Positions 43,986 through 54,150 are shown, numbered from the stretch's first letter. The stretch: DNA of 64,000 nucleotides from Paraburkholderia edwinii (GCF_019428685.1 NZ_CP080096.1:1488001-1552000); one strand, 5' to 3'. Numbers and translations are program-made. The notes: generated by a model not told the origin, from the letters alone.

Positions 43986-44636
43986 ATGTCTGCTGCCAGC
44001 GCGGTTATCGCGATTCTGGGCGCGGTGTTCCTCGGCGTTATCAGCCCGGGCCCGAGTTTTATTGTGGTCGCGCGCAACGCGATCGGCCTTTCACGCCGCG
44101 CGGGGCTTGCCACCGCGCTCGGCATGGGCACCGGAGGCGTGATTTTCAGCGGTCTCGCGCTGCTTGGCCTCTTCACCTTGCTCGCGCAAGTGCAGTGGCT
44201 ATACATCGGCCTGAAGATCGCGGGCGGTCTGTATCTGGTCTATATCGGTTACCGGATGTGGCGCGGCGCGGCCGAGCCGCTGTCGTTCGACGATCTGCAA
44301 AACGTTGCGGTCCCAACGGCGCACACGCATAGCTTGCGCGCGTACTGGGTGGGCTTGACGACGCAACTGAGCAACCCGAAGGCTGCGATCGTCTATGCAA
44401 GCATTTTCGCGGCGCTGTTGCCGCAGCATCCGCCCGCGCGGTGCTATGCGGTGCTACCGCCGGCGCTCTTTGCAATCGAGGCGGGGTGGTACGCGGCTGT
44501 CGCCGTGCTGTTTTCGAGCGGCGGTGCACGGCAGCTCTATGGAAAAGCGAAGGCGCTGATCGACCGTGTTGCCGCAACGGCCATCACGGCGCTTGGGCTG
44601 CGGCTGATTCTGACCGCGCATCGCACGGGTATCTGA
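43986..44636 (+). CDS. LysE/RhtB-family amino-acid exporter
   Basis: A 216-residue six-helix exporter with the family opening LGVISPGPSFIVVARNAIGLSRRAGLATALGMGTG, then YIGLKIAGGLYLVYIGYRMWRG and QLSNPKAAIVYASIFAALLP. Substrates of relatives are homoserine lactone, threonine, lysine and arginine. AAGGAG lies before the ATG. The 183 bases between kup and this gene include an AT-rich patch (43850-43892) that could be its promoter. Confidence 0.9.
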   Translation: MSAASAVIAILGAVFLGVISPGPSFIVVARNAIGLSRRAGLATALGMGTGGVIFSGLALLGLFTLLAQVQWLYIGLKIAGGLYLVYIGYRMWRGAAEPLSFDDLQNVAVPTAHTHSLRAYWVGLTTQLSNPKAAIVYASIFAALLPQHPPARCYAVLPPALFAIEAGWYAAVAVLFSSGGARQLYGKAKALIDRVAATAITALGLRLILTAHRTGI

Positions 44637-44648
44637 TACGGAGCCGCC

Positions 44649-44864
44649 ATGACATCGGAATCCGACCATGCCGGGTCGACGCCAATATCGACGCAAATCG
44701 CCGATCACGAGCGGTTCGGCACGCCGGACGATCGCGCCAGGATGACGGAGATGATGACCGGCTACCGGGTCACCCAGATCGTCAGCCTGGCGGCCGCGTA
44801 TTCGCTGACCGAGCATATGAGCGCGACGGTGGCGCTATTGATTCGCCGCCGCGCTCGCGCTTGA
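44649..44864 (+). pseudogene. N-terminal remnant of an O-methyltransferase-like gene
   Basis: A 71-codon frame starting 12 bases after the LysE-type gene. Its middle (RMTEMMTGYRVTQIVSLAAAYSLTEHM) looks like the first dimerisation helices of acetylserotonin-O-methyltransferase-type enzymes (MTGYxxTQIVxVAAxLGIADHL). It then ends abruptly in a stop within the 3' end of the efflux gene on the other strand. The SAM-binding domain is missing. It is probably a truncated relic left where the efflux operon joined this locus. A short functional peptide cannot be excluded. Confidence 0.6.
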
Positions 44865-46397
44865 GTTTGCGCTTGGCCCTGTGCTTGAACCCTCGCTTGA
44901 AGCCGCACTTGAACCCGCATTTGCATCCGGTGCCGGCAACGCTTTCTCCGGATGCAGCGGATCATGCAACACTCCCGACCATCCTCCACCCAGATCGCCG
45001 ATCAACGCCGCTGCATCGAGCAACCGCTGCTGCTGCACGCTCAATGCGGTCTGCTGATCGTTGAGCTGCGTGGTTTGTGCAGTGGCTACCGTCGTGTAGT
45101 CGACGGTGCCGGCCTGGTATTCGTTCTGCGCGATCTCGGTGCCGCGGATCGCGTCCTTCACGGCGGCATCGAGTGCCTGCGCCTGGTCCGCGAGAATGCG
45201 CAAGCCGGAGAGATCGTTTTCGACGTCTTCGAATGCGAGGAGCACGGTGCCGCGATAGTTCGCGAGCGCCGCATCGTAGCCGGCCCGAGCGGCCGCTACT
45301 TGTCCGCTGCGCAGGCCACCGTCGAAGATCGTCTCGCTCGCATTCGCGCCCAGCGACCACACGTAGTTGCTGATATGCAGCAGGCCATTGAGCGGCGATT
45401 GTGTGAAGCCATCGAGCGCGGACAGCGAAATGTCCGGATAGTAAGCAGAGATGGCCACGCCGATCGACGCATTGGCGGCCGCCATCTGCCTCTCTGCGGT
45501 CGCGATATCGGGCCTGCGCTGCAGAATCGTCGACGGCACGCCCGCCGGAATATCGGGCAGCGCCGGCAGCGCGGTGCTGTGCGGGATGGTCAGTTCTCCG
45601 GGATTTTTCCCGACCAGCACCGCAATCGCATGCTGGAACTGCGCGCGCGACACGCCCAGTGCAATCAGATTCGCCTGGGCGTTTTCAAGCTGGGTGCGCG
45701 CCTGGACGAGGTTCGAAGGCGGCACGGTGCCCGCGCGATCCTGCTCGTTGACCACACGCAGAAACTCGCGGAATGCTTCGACGGTCTGCGTGAGCAGATC
45801 GACATTCGCATCGGTAATGCGAATGTCGATCACGGCATTCGCGAGCGCAATCTGCTCGGACAGCGTCGCATTGGCCAGCGTCGCTTCGCTCGCTTGCGCG
45901 GTCGCCGAATTCTGTTCGATCGTGCGGCGCACCTGGCCCCACAGATCGAGGTCCCAGCTTGCGCTGCCCTGCAGCGATCCGCCGTTGTTGATGCGTGCGC
46001 CGCCCGCTTGCGGAAGGAATGCCGAACTGCCGAACGTGCTGGTCGGACTGCGCTCGCGAGTGAACGAGCCTTGCGCGGCGAGCGTCGGGAACAGCCCCGC
46101 GCGCGCGATGCGCACTTCGGCGATCGCCTGCTGATAGTTCGCGTAACTCTGGCGCACGGTCTGGTTCGACACCGCGACCTGCGGTTCGAGTTCGTTGAGC
46201 AGCGGATCGTTGAACGCGGTCCACCAGTCGCCTTTCGGGCCCTCGGCGGCGGTGGGTTGCGCCTGCGTCCAGCCCGGCAATTCGGACCACGTCGCCGGCA
46301 CGGCCACCTGGGGCCGCTTGTAGTCGGGACCGACCATACAGCCGCTCGTCAACGCGACGAGCGAGAGCGCGAGTAGCGTGCGGGTCATGTTCATCAT
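44835..46397 (-). CDS. RND efflux outer-membrane lipoprotein (OprM/NodT/OpmB type)
   Basis: A 520-residue TolC-like channel subunit. The lipobox LTSGC follows a short signal, then the family start MVGPDYKRPQVAVPATW. Two repeated outer-membrane-efflux domains follow, the second ending in AFEDVENDLSGLRILADQAQ and GTVDYTTVATAQTTQLNDQQTALSVQQQRLLDAAALIGDLGGGW. The last 30 residues are an unusual Ser/Ala-rich tail. Its ATG overlaps the stop of the pump gene upstream (ATGA). It ends the mdtABC-type operon and overlaps the methyltransferase relic by 30 bases. Confidence 0.93.
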   Translation of the reverse strand: MMNMTRTLLALSLVALTSGCMVGPDYKRPQVAVPATWSELPGWTQAQPTAAEGPKGDWWTAFNDPLLNELEPQVAVSNQTVRQSYANYQQAIAEVRIARAGLFPTLAAQGSFTRERSPTSTFGSSAFLPQAGGARINNGGSLQGSASWDLDLWGQVRRTIEQNSATAQASEATLANATLSEQIALANAVIDIRITDANVDLLTQTVEAFREFLRVVNEQDRAGTVPPSNLVQARTQLENAQANLIALGVSRAQFQHAIAVLVGKNPGELTIPHSTALPALPDIPAGVPSTILQRRPDIATAERQMAAANASIGVAISAYYPDISLSALDGFTQSPLNGLLHISNYVWSLGANASETIFDGGLRSGQVAAARAGYDAALANYRGTVLLAFEDVENDLSGLRILADQAQALDAAVKDAIRGTEIAQNEYQAGTVDYTTVATAQTTQLNDQQTALSVQQQRLLDAAALIGDLGGGWSGVLHDPLHPEKALPAPDANAGSSAASSEGSSTGPSANSSASAAANQ

Positions 46398-49300
46398 TGC
46401 GCGCCCGTATCCGGTGCGTCCGGGGTGTCGGTTATGGGAGGCTGGCGGTTCCACGGCAGCCGCGCGGACCAGCGCGCCACCTTCGAACGCAGGCGGTCGA
46501 GATAGAGGTAAATCACGGGCGTCGTGTACAGCGTGAAGACCTGGCTCAGCACGAGGCCACCCATCACGGTGACGCCGAGCGGCTGTCGCAGCGACGCACC
46601 CTGGCCGATGCCGATCGCGAGCGGCAGCGCGCCGAGCACCGCGGCGGCGGTCGTCATCATGATCGGACGCAGACGCACGACGGCGGCTTCGTGAATCGCC
46701 GCGCGCGCATCCATTTTCTCGTGGCGCTGCAACTGGATCGCAACGTCGACCATCATGATGCCGTTCTTCTTGACGATACCGATCAGCAGAATAATGCCGA
46801 TCATCGCGATGACCGAGAACGGCGTGCCGAAAATCAGCAGCGCGAGCGTTGCGCCGATGCCGGCCGACGGCAAGGTCGAAAGAATCGTGAGCGGGTGGAT
46901 CGTGTTCTCGTACAGCACGCCGAGCACGATATACACGACGAGCAACGCGGCAAGAATCAGCAGCGGCACCGTGCCCATCGACTGCGCGTACGCTTGCGCG
47001 GCGCCCGCGAATGCGCCGTGCACAGACGCCGGAATGCCGATTTCGCGCGACGCCTGCTCGATCGCGGCATCGGCCGCGCTCAGCGAACCGCCGGCCGGCA
47101 GGTTGAACGAAATCGTGCCGGCCACGAGGCCGCCCTGGTGGTTGACCTGCGTCGCGGTATGGCTGCTGGTCCAGTTGATCATGGCCGAGAGCGGCACCAT
47201 CGTTTCGGCGGCCGTACTATCGGCGCTGCCGGTGGAACTGCCGCCTTTGCTGTTGGCAATGCTGTTGGTCTGCGCGTTGGCCTGCGCATTCGAATTGAGC
47301 GCATTGGTGGCGGCGGCAGCGGTGGCTGCCGCGGCGATCGCAACCGGCTGCGTGACGCCGGAGACGGTCGCGCCTTGCATCTGCGTCTGCTGCGTGCCGC
47401 TCGCGTTGCCGGCAGCGGTGCTCAGATAGATGCCGCTCAGCGACTGCGGGTACTGCCAATACTCGGGGGCGACCTCCATCACGACAAAGTACTGGTTCAG
47501 CGGATTGAAAATCGTCGATACCGTGCGTTGTCCAAATGCGTCGTAAAGCACGTTGTCGATCTGGTTCGCGACAAAGCCGTAACGCATCGCGGTGCTGCGG
47601 CTTATGTTCACGTAGGCCTGCAGGCCGTTTTGCTGCAGGTCCGAATTGACGTCGACGATCTGGCTCCGATGTTTGCCAAGCGCGGTGACAAGCCTCGGAA
47701 CCCATTTGAACAGCGCGTCCGGGTCGTCGCTGGTCAGCGTGTACTGGTATTCGGCTGCCGATTGCCGTCCGCCGATGCGCAAGTCCTGCTGCGCCTGCAG
47801 GAACAGCTGCGCGCCGGACACCGCACTGAGCTTCGGACGCAGCCGGTTCACTATTTGCGTGGCGGAAAGATGCCGTTGCGCAAGCGGCTTGAGCTCGATA
47901 AACACATTGGCCGTATTCAACGCGCGGCCGCCGGTGAAGCCTGCTACCGATTGCACGGCCGGGTCTTTTTGCACGATGGCCTGCAATTGCGCGAGCTTCT
48001 TTTGCATCGCGTTGAACGAGATGCTCTGGTCGGCGATGATCTGGCCGATCAGAATGCCGGTGTCCTGCTCGGGGAAAAACGTCGCTGAGAGAAAGCGGAA
48101 CAGGAACACATTCGCGACGAGCAGCGCGATCAGCGAAAGGCCGATCAGCAGTGCATGATCCAGCACGAGATTGAGTGAGCGGCTATAGGCGTTGCGAAAA
48201 CGGGTGAAGCCATTGTCGATCCACTGTGCGATACGCCACTTCTGATGGCCCGCCTGTTCGCGCTTTAACACATACGCGCACATCGTCGGCGTGATGGTCA
48301 GCGAGATAACGAGCGACAGCAGAATCGCAATGGACAGCGTCACCGCGAACTCATGGAACAGCAGGCCGACAATGCCCGGCATCAGCAGAATCGGCAGAAA
48401 GACGGCGATTAGCGAGAGGCTCATCGATATGACGGTGAAGCCGACTTCGCCGGCGCCGCGTATCGCCGCTTCTTTCGGGTCGAGCCCGGCCTCGATATGG
48501 CGCACGATGTTTTCGAGCACCACCACCGCATCGTCGACGACGAAGCCCGTGCCGATTGTCAGCGCCATCAGCGACAGATTGTCGATGCTATAGCCGAGCA
48601 GATACATCGGGCCGAATGTACCGACAATCGAAAGCGGCAGCGCAACGGCCGGAATCAACGTCGCGCGTGGCGACAGCAGGAAGATAAACACCACGCCGAC
48701 CACGAGCAGCACCGCGATAAACAGCGTGCGCTCGGTGTCCGATGTCGATGCGCGCACCGACTCCGAGCGGTCGATCGCGACGTTGATATGAATCGAACTC
48801 GGCATGGCCGCTTCGATCGCGGGCAGCCGCGCCTGAATCTGGCTGACCGTCTTCACGACATTGCTGCCCGGCAGCGGATAGACGATCACGAGCACCGCGG
48901 ATTTGCCGTTATAAAGGCCCGCGTTGCGGATGTTCTCGTTCGAATCGATCACGCTCGCGACGTCGCGCAAGAACACCGGTGCGCCTTGCCGGTACGCGAT
49001 CACGATGTCGCGATACGGCGCCGCGTTGCTGATCTGATCGTTCGACAGGATCTCGAAGCGCTGGCCGTTCTGGTCGATATGACCTTTCGCGCTATCGGCA
49101 TTGGCCGCGCTGACGGCGGCGCGCACGTCCTCGAGGCCGATGCCATAGCTGTTGAGCTTGCCCGGCTGCAGTTCGACGCGCACCGACGGCAGCGCGCCGC
49201 CGCCGAGCGTGATCTGGCCGACGCCGTCCACTTGCGACAACTGCTGCTGAATGACCGAATCGGCGGAATCGTAGAGCTGCGCTTTAGTGAGCGTGTCGGA

Positions 49301-49735
49301 CGTTAGCGCGAGCACCATGACCGGCGCGCTCGCGGGGTTGTACTGCCGGTAAGTCGGATTCGCGCGCAAGGTGGTCGGCAGATCGGCGCGCGCGGCCTGA
49401 ATCGCCGCCTCGACATCGCGCGCGGCGCCGTTGATATCGCGATTCAGGCCGAACACGACGACGATCATCGAGGTGCCGACATAGCTCGTCGACGTCAGTT
49501 CGGCGACGTCGGCGATCGTGCCCAGGCGCCGCTCGAGCGGCTCGGCGACGGTCGAAGCCATCGTCTCGGGGCTCGCGCCGGCCATCTGTGCCTGCACGAC
49601 GATCACCGGATACGCGACATTCGGCAGCGGCGCGACCGGCAGCTGGAAATACGCAAGAAAACCCGCCAGCAGAATCGCGACCGCTAACAGACTGGTCGCG
49701 ACAGGCCGCCGGATAAACAGCGCCGGGATGTTCAC
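46394..49735 (-). CDS. mdtC: RND multidrug efflux pump subunit, MdtC/MuxC-like
   Basis: An 1113-residue inner-membrane H+/drug antiporter with two sets of six helices and large periplasmic loops. It begins MNIPALFIRRPVATSLLAVAILLAGFLAYFQLPVAPLPNVAYPVIVV and has the helix-4 GTGFVVDDAVVVLENI. It is about 75 residues longer than usual: an Ala/Asn/Ser/Gln-rich low-complexity stretch fills about residues 775-845 (plus-strand 47200-47410), in the second periplasmic loop. It starts with GTG overlapping the previous stop (GTGA). Confidence 0.92.
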   Translation of the reverse strand: MNIPALFIRRPVATSLLAVAILLAGFLAYFQLPVAPLPNVAYPVIVVQAQMAGASPETMASTVAEPLERRLGTIADVAELTSTSYVGTSMIVVVFGLNRDINGAARDVEAAIQAARADLPTTLRANPTYRQYNPASAPVMVLALTSDTLTKAQLYDSADSVIQQQLSQVDGVGQITLGGGALPSVRVELQPGKLNSYGIGLEDVRAAVSAANADSAKGHIDQNGQRFEILSNDQISNAAPYRDIVIAYRQGAPVFLRDVASVIDSNENIRNAGLYNGKSAVLVIVYPLPGSNVVKTVSQIQARLPAIEAAMPSSIHINVAIDRSESVRASTSDTERTLFIAVLLVVGVVFIFLLSPRATLIPAVALPLSIVGTFGPMYLLGYSIDNLSLMALTIGTGFVVDDAVVVLENIVRHIEAGLDPKEAAIRGAGEVGFTVISMSLSLIAVFLPILLMPGIVGLLFHEFAVTLSIAILLSLVISLTITPTMCAYVLKREQAGHQKWRIAQWIDNGFTRFRNAYSRSLNLVLDHALLIGLSLIALLVANVFLFRFLSATFFPEQDTGILIGQIIADQSISFNAMQKKLAQLQAIVQKDPAVQSVAGFTGGRALNTANVFIELKPLAQRHLSATQIVNRLRPKLSAVSGAQLFLQAQQDLRIGGRQSAAEYQYTLTSDDPDALFKWVPRLVTALGKHRSQIVDVNSDLQQNGLQAYVNISRSTAMRYGFVANQIDNVLYDAFGQRTVSTIFNPLNQYFVVMEVAPEYWQYPQSLSGIYLSTAAGNASGTQQTQMQGATVSGVTQPVAIAAAATAAAATNALNSNAQANAQTNSIANSKGGSSTGSADSTAAETMVPLSAMINWTSSHTATQVNHQGGLVAGTISFNLPAGGSLSAADAAIEQASREIGIPASVHGAFAGAAQAYAQSMGTVPLLILAALLVVYIVLGVLYENTIHPLTILSTLPSAGIGATLALLIFGTPFSVIAMIGIILLIGIVKKNGIMMVDVAIQLQRHEKMDARAAIHEAAVVRLRPIMMTTAAAVLGALPLAIGIGQGASLRQPLGVTVMGGLVLSQVFTLYTTPVIYLYLDRLRSKVARWSARLPWNRQPPITDTPDAPDTGAQ

Positions 49736-52700
49736 GGCGTGCTCCGCGGCGCGTTGCCTTCATCGCGCTCGCGGCGCTTGCGCGAGAAGCGCTGCGCGAG
49801 GCGGTCGAAGAACAGATAGATGACGGGCGTCGTGAATAGCGTGAGCACCTGGCTTAACGTCAGACCGCCGATAATCGCAAGGCCGAGCGGCCGGCGCAGT
49901 TCGGAGCCCGTGCCGGTGCCGAGCAGCATCGGCAGGGCGCCCAGCATGGCGGCGAGCGTCGTCATCAGGATCGGGCGGAAGCGCAGCAGCGAGGCCTCGA
50001 AAATCGCTTCGCGTGGCGACTTGCCGTGCACGCGCTCGGCTTCGAGCGCGAAGTCGACCATCATGATCGCGTTCTTCTTCACGATGCCGATCAGCAGCAC
50101 GATGCCGATAATGCCGATCACGTCGAGGTCGCTGCCCGCGATCATCAGCGCGAGCAGTGCGCCGATGCCGGCCGATGGCAGCGTCGACAGAATCGTGACC
50201 GGGTGGATATAGCTTTCGTACAGCACACCGAGCACGATATAGACGGCCGCCAGCGCGGCGATCAGCAGATACACCTCGCTCGAAAGCGAATCTTCGAATG
50301 CCTGTGCGGCGCCCTGGAACGTCGACGTGATCGACGGCGGCAGGTTCACCGCGCTTTCCGCGTCGCGAATCGCGCGCACGGCGGCGCTTAGCGAGGCGTC
50401 TTTCGCGAGATTGAAGGAGATCGTCACCGACGGGAACTGCGCGAGGTGGCTCACCACGAGCGGCGTGCGCACGATGCGCAGCTTCGCGATGCCCGAGAGC
50501 TGCACCTGACCGCTGCTGCCCGTCTGGCTCGGCAGATACAGGTTGCCGAGCGATTGCACGTCCGCCATCGCTTCGGGCTTAGCGACAAGAATGACGCGGT
50601 ACTGGTCCGACTGCTGGAAGATCGTCGATACGATACGCTGGCCAAGGGCGTCGTAAAGCGCGTTGTCGATCGTCGCCGCGGTGATGCCGTAGCGCGCCGC
50701 GAGCTGACGGTTCACGTCGACGTAAATGCCGAGCCCGTCCACATTGAGGTCGCTTGCGACGTCGGTGATCGATGGAATCTTCTTCATGCGATCGATCAGC
50801 GTCGGCACGTATTGCTGGAAGGCCTGCTCGTTCGGACCGCGCAGCACGAAGTTGTACTGGTTCTTCGTGACGGTCGTATCGAGCGTCAGATCCTGCTCGG
50901 GCTGCAGATAGAGCCGGATGCCCGGCACTTTCTCCGTTTCTTCCTGAATGCGGCGGCCGATTTCCTCGGCCGTTTCCGACCGGTCGTCGCGTGTGCGCAG
51001 GTTGATCAGAAAGCGCCCGTTGTTGAGCGTCGTGTTCGTGCCGTCGATGCCGATGTACGACGTGAGTGACACGACGTCCGGATCTTTGAGGATCGCCTGC
51101 GCGAGCTCGTTTTGCCGTTTGACCATCGCCGAGTACGAGACGGAGTTGTCGGCCACGCTGATGCCTTGCAGGACGCCGACGTCCTGCACCGGGAACAGAC
51201 CCTTCGGTATGACGATGTAGAGAATGAGTGTGAGCGCGACGGTGCCGAGCGCGACGAAAAGCGTCAGTGTCTGGTGGTCGAGCACCCAACGCAGGCCGCG
51301 CTCGTATGCGGCCAGCGTCTTGTCGAAAAGCCCTTCGCTGATGCGTTCGAAACGGCTCGGATGCCGTTCGGCCTGGGCTCGCAGAATGCGCGCGCACATC
51401 ATTGGCACGACTGTCAGCGAAACGACGGCCGACAGCACGATCGTTACCGCAAGCGTAATGGCGAACTCGCTGAAGAGCCGGCCGATCACGCCGCCCATAA
51501 ACAACAGCGGAATCAGCACCGCGATCAGCGATACCGTCAGCGACAGAATCGTGAAGCCGATTTGCCCCGCGCCCTTTAACGCGGCCTCGAGCGGGCCCAT
51601 CCCTTCTTCGAGGTAGCGGACGATATTCTCGATCATCACGATCGAGTCGTCGACGACGAAGCCCGTTGCGATGATCAGCGCCATCAGCGACAGATTGTCG
51701 ATCGAATAGTTGAGCTGGTACATCACCGCGAGCGTGCCGATCAACGAAACCGGCACCGAGATGCTCGGGATGATCGTCGCGGGCACGTTGCGCAGGAATA
51801 CGAAAATCACCCCCACGACAAGCACGATCGCGAGAATCAGCTCGAACGCGGCGTCGCGCACCGACGAGCGGATCACGCCGGTGCTGTCCGCGACCACGGT
51901 CACTTTCATGCCGGCCGGCAGCGTCGATTCGAGCTTCGGCAACTGCTGCATGATCTGGTTCACCGTGCGGATCACGTTCGCGCCCGGTTGACGCTGCACG
52001 TTGATCACGATCGCCGGCGTTTTGTTGAACCATGCGCCGCGCTCGACGTCCTGCGGCGCCTGGCTCGCGCGCGCGACGTCGCGCAGGAACACGGGCGCGC
52101 CGTTCTGATACGCGATCACCGAGTTCATATAGTCTTCGGGCGCGGTGATCTGATCGTTGCCGTTGATCGTGTAGTCGAGCTCGGGGCCGTCGAAGTTGCC
52201 TTTCGGCTGGCTCACGTTGATGTTCGCGAGCAGCGTGCGCAGATCGTCGATATTGAGGCCGTAGCCCGCGAGTTTTTGCGGATCGGCTTCGACGCGCACG
52301 GCCGGCACGTTGCCGCCCGCCGTCGTGACGAGACCGACGCCTTGCACTTCGGAAATCTTTGTCGCGAGGCGATTGTTTGCGACGTCCTGCAACTGCGTGA
52401 GCGACATCGACTTCGATGTGAGCGCGAGCGTGAGGATCGGCTGGTCCGCGGGGTTGACCTTCGCGTAGGTGGGTGGGGCGGGCAAGCCCGCCGGCAGAAA
52501 GCTGTTGGCCGCGTTGATCGCCTGTTGCACGTTCTGCTGCGCGACGTCGAGGTTCAGCGCCAGGTCGAACTGCAGCGTGATGATCGACGCGCCTTCGGAG
52601 CTGTACGAAATCATCTGCTGCAGACCCGGGATCTGGCCGAGCTGCACTTCGAGCGGCGCGGTCACCGTGGTCGCCATCACGTGCGGACTCGCGCCGGGGT

Positions 52701-52851
52701 AGAAGGTCTGCACCTGGATCGTCGGGTAGTCGACCGACGGCAGCGATGAGACCGGCAGGAATTTCATCGCAACGAGGCCGATGAGCACAAGCGCGATCAT
52801 CAGCAGCGATGTCGCTACCGGTCTCAGGATAAACAGGCGGGAGAAATTCAT
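49732..52851 (-). CDS. mdtB: RND multidrug efflux pump subunit, MdtB/MuxB-like
   Basis: A 1039-residue RND antiporter of standard length. It opens MNFSRLFILRPVATSLLMIALVLIGLVAMKFLPVSSLPSVDYPTIQV and has the proton-relay helix segment ATGFVVDDSIVMIENIVRYLEEGMGP. In MdtABC and MuxABC systems two different RND proteins assemble in one trimer, and the tandem arrangement here predicts the same. The adaptor gene ends 84 bases upstream. The next pump gene overlaps by 4 bases. Confidence 0.93.
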   Translation of the reverse strand: MNFSRLFILRPVATSLLMIALVLIGLVAMKFLPVSSLPSVDYPTIQVQTFYPGASPHVMATTVTAPLEVQLGQIPGLQQMISYSSEGASIITLQFDLALNLDVAQQNVQQAINAANSFLPAGLPAPPTYAKVNPADQPILTLALTSKSMSLTQLQDVANNRLATKISEVQGVGLVTTAGGNVPAVRVEADPQKLAGYGLNIDDLRTLLANINVSQPKGNFDGPELDYTINGNDQITAPEDYMNSVIAYQNGAPVFLRDVARASQAPQDVERGAWFNKTPAIVINVQRQPGANVIRTVNQIMQQLPKLESTLPAGMKVTVVADSTGVIRSSVRDAAFELILAIVLVVGVIFVFLRNVPATIIPSISVPVSLIGTLAVMYQLNYSIDNLSLMALIIATGFVVDDSIVMIENIVRYLEEGMGPLEAALKGAGQIGFTILSLTVSLIAVLIPLLFMGGVIGRLFSEFAITLAVTIVLSAVVSLTVVPMMCARILRAQAERHPSRFERISEGLFDKTLAAYERGLRWVLDHQTLTLFVALGTVALTLILYIVIPKGLFPVQDVGVLQGISVADNSVSYSAMVKRQNELAQAILKDPDVVSLTSYIGIDGTNTTLNNGRFLINLRTRDDRSETAEEIGRRIQEETEKVPGIRLYLQPEQDLTLDTTVTKNQYNFVLRGPNEQAFQQYVPTLIDRMKKIPSITDVASDLNVDGLGIYVDVNRQLAARYGITAATIDNALYDALGQRIVSTIFQQSDQYRVILVAKPEAMADVQSLGNLYLPSQTGSSGQVQLSGIAKLRIVRTPLVVSHLAQFPSVTISFNLAKDASLSAAVRAIRDAESAVNLPPSITSTFQGAAQAFEDSLSSEVYLLIAALAAVYIVLGVLYESYIHPVTILSTLPSAGIGALLALMIAGSDLDVIGIIGIVLLIGIVKKNAIMMVDFALEAERVHGKSPREAIFEASLLRFRPILMTTLAAMLGALPMLLGTGTGSELRRPLGLAIIGGLTLSQVLTLFTTPVIYLFFDRLAQRFSRKRRERDEGNAPRSTP

Positions 52852-52935
52852 CGGCGCTGGATAGGCGGCTTAGGGTCGGCTTGTGCGGTGCTGGTCGATC
52901 GCTTGTCGCTCGCTGTCGGGTCGGTCATCGGGGGC

Positions 52936-54150
52936 TCACGAATCCTGCGCTTCCGCGTTGGCGTCCGATGCGGCCGGCGCCGCGCTTGCGCCGCTCGCAG
53001 GCACTGGGCGTGCGGCGCTCGGCCTGATATGCGCGCCGTCCGACAAACGGTCGAGCCCGTCGGTCACGACGCGCTGACCTGCCGTGAGGCCCGATGCGAT
53101 CGCGGTGTACGCCCCGTTGGTCGGCCCAACCGTGACCTTGTGCACCGACACCGTATTGTTGGCGTTCACGACATAGACGTAGTCGCCGGGTGCGCCGGTC
53201 TGCACCGCCGAGGTCGGCACGAGCACCGCGTCTTGCAGCGTGTCGACGAGCAGCGTCACATTGACGAATTCATTAGGGAACAGCGCTTCGTCGTCATTCG
53301 GCAGACTTGCGCGCAGCGTGACGGTGCCGGTGGCGGTCGCCATCTGGTTGTTGATGGTGTAGAGCTCGCCGGTTGCGAGCTTCTTCGAGTTGTCGCTGCT
53401 AAAGACTGTAACCGGCAGCTTCGCGCCCGTATTGAAGCGCCGCAGAACATGCTCGAGCGAGTTTTGCGGCACGGTGAATTCGACGGTGGTCGGTTTCATC
53501 TGCGTAATCACGGCGATGCCGGGCTGGCTCGACGCAGTGACGTAGTTGCCCGGATCGATAAGCCGCAGGCCGATGCGGCCTGAGATCGGCGCGGTGATAT
53601 GGCAGTAGATCAGGTCGAGATCGAACTGCGCGATGTTCGCGAGATCCGCCTTGACGGCGGCTTCGTCCTGCTGCACGAGGAACTGCTGGTCGACGTAAGT
53701 CTGCTCGGCGATCGACTTGCGCTCGTTCAGTTGCGTAAAGCGCGCGAGGTCGGCACGGGCTTGCGCGAGCGATGCCTTGTCTTTAGCGAGTTGCGCCTGA
53801 GCTTGCTGCTTGCTGATTTCGAACTGACGCGGATCGATCTGCGCGAGGAACTGGCCTTTCTCGACATCCTGACCTTCGCGATAGCCGACGGCGGTCAGAT
53901 AGCCGCTCAATTGCGGCAGCACGGTGACGGTTGCGATCGGCGTAATCGTGCCGAGTGCGCTCAGCGTTTCCGGCATCGAACCTACCGTTGCCGTTGCGAC
54001 GGTTACGACTTGCGGGGCCGCCGCGCGTGCCGGCTTTTTGCCGCGCAGCACGTGTAGCACGGCGAGGGCGATCAGCACGATCACGATGACGGCGATGATC
54101 AGCAGGCCGCGGCGCCTGGGTTTCTGTTGTGGGGTCGTCACGGCGTTCAT
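52936..54150 (-). CDS. mdtA: RND efflux periplasmic adaptor, MdtA/MuxA-like
   Basis: A 404-residue membrane-fusion protein. It has an N-terminal membrane anchor (14-35), a lipoyl/hairpin region (VTVATATVGSMPETLSALGTITPIATVTVLPQLSGYLTAVGYREGQDVEKGQFLAQIDPRQFE), a coiled-coil hairpin rich in Ala/Gln/Asp (about 110-165) and beta-barrel domains. It links the two pumps to the outer-membrane channel. GAGGAAGCC precedes the ATG. It is the first gene of the operon. There is no adjacent two-component or TetR regulator. Confidence 0.93.
   Translation of the reverse strand: MNAVTTPQQKPRRRGLLIIAVIVIVLIALAVLHVLRGKKPARAAAPQVVTVATATVGSMPETLSALGTITPIATVTVLPQLSGYLTAVGYREGQDVEKGQFLAQIDPRQFEISKQQAQAQLAKDKASLAQARADLARFTQLNERKSIAEQTYVDQQFLVQQDEAAVKADLANIAQFDLDLIYCHITAPISGRIGLRLIDPGNYVTASSQPGIAVITQMKPTTVEFTVPQNSLEHVLRRFNTGAKLPVTVFSSDNSKKLATGELYTINNQMATATGTVTLRASLPNDDEALFPNEFVNVTLLVDTLQDAVLVPTSAVQTGAPGDYVYVVNANNTVSVHKVTVGPTNGAYTAIASGLTAGQRVVTDGLDRLSDGAHIRPSAARPVPASGASAAPAASDANAEAQDS

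Noticed and set aside
49732..52851. Heavy-metal (CusA/CzcA) type RND pump
   Set aside because: Two tandem hydrophobe-type pumps with MdtA-like adaptor and no methionine-rich metal relay or adjacent copper-binding protein fit MdtABC/MuxABC better.
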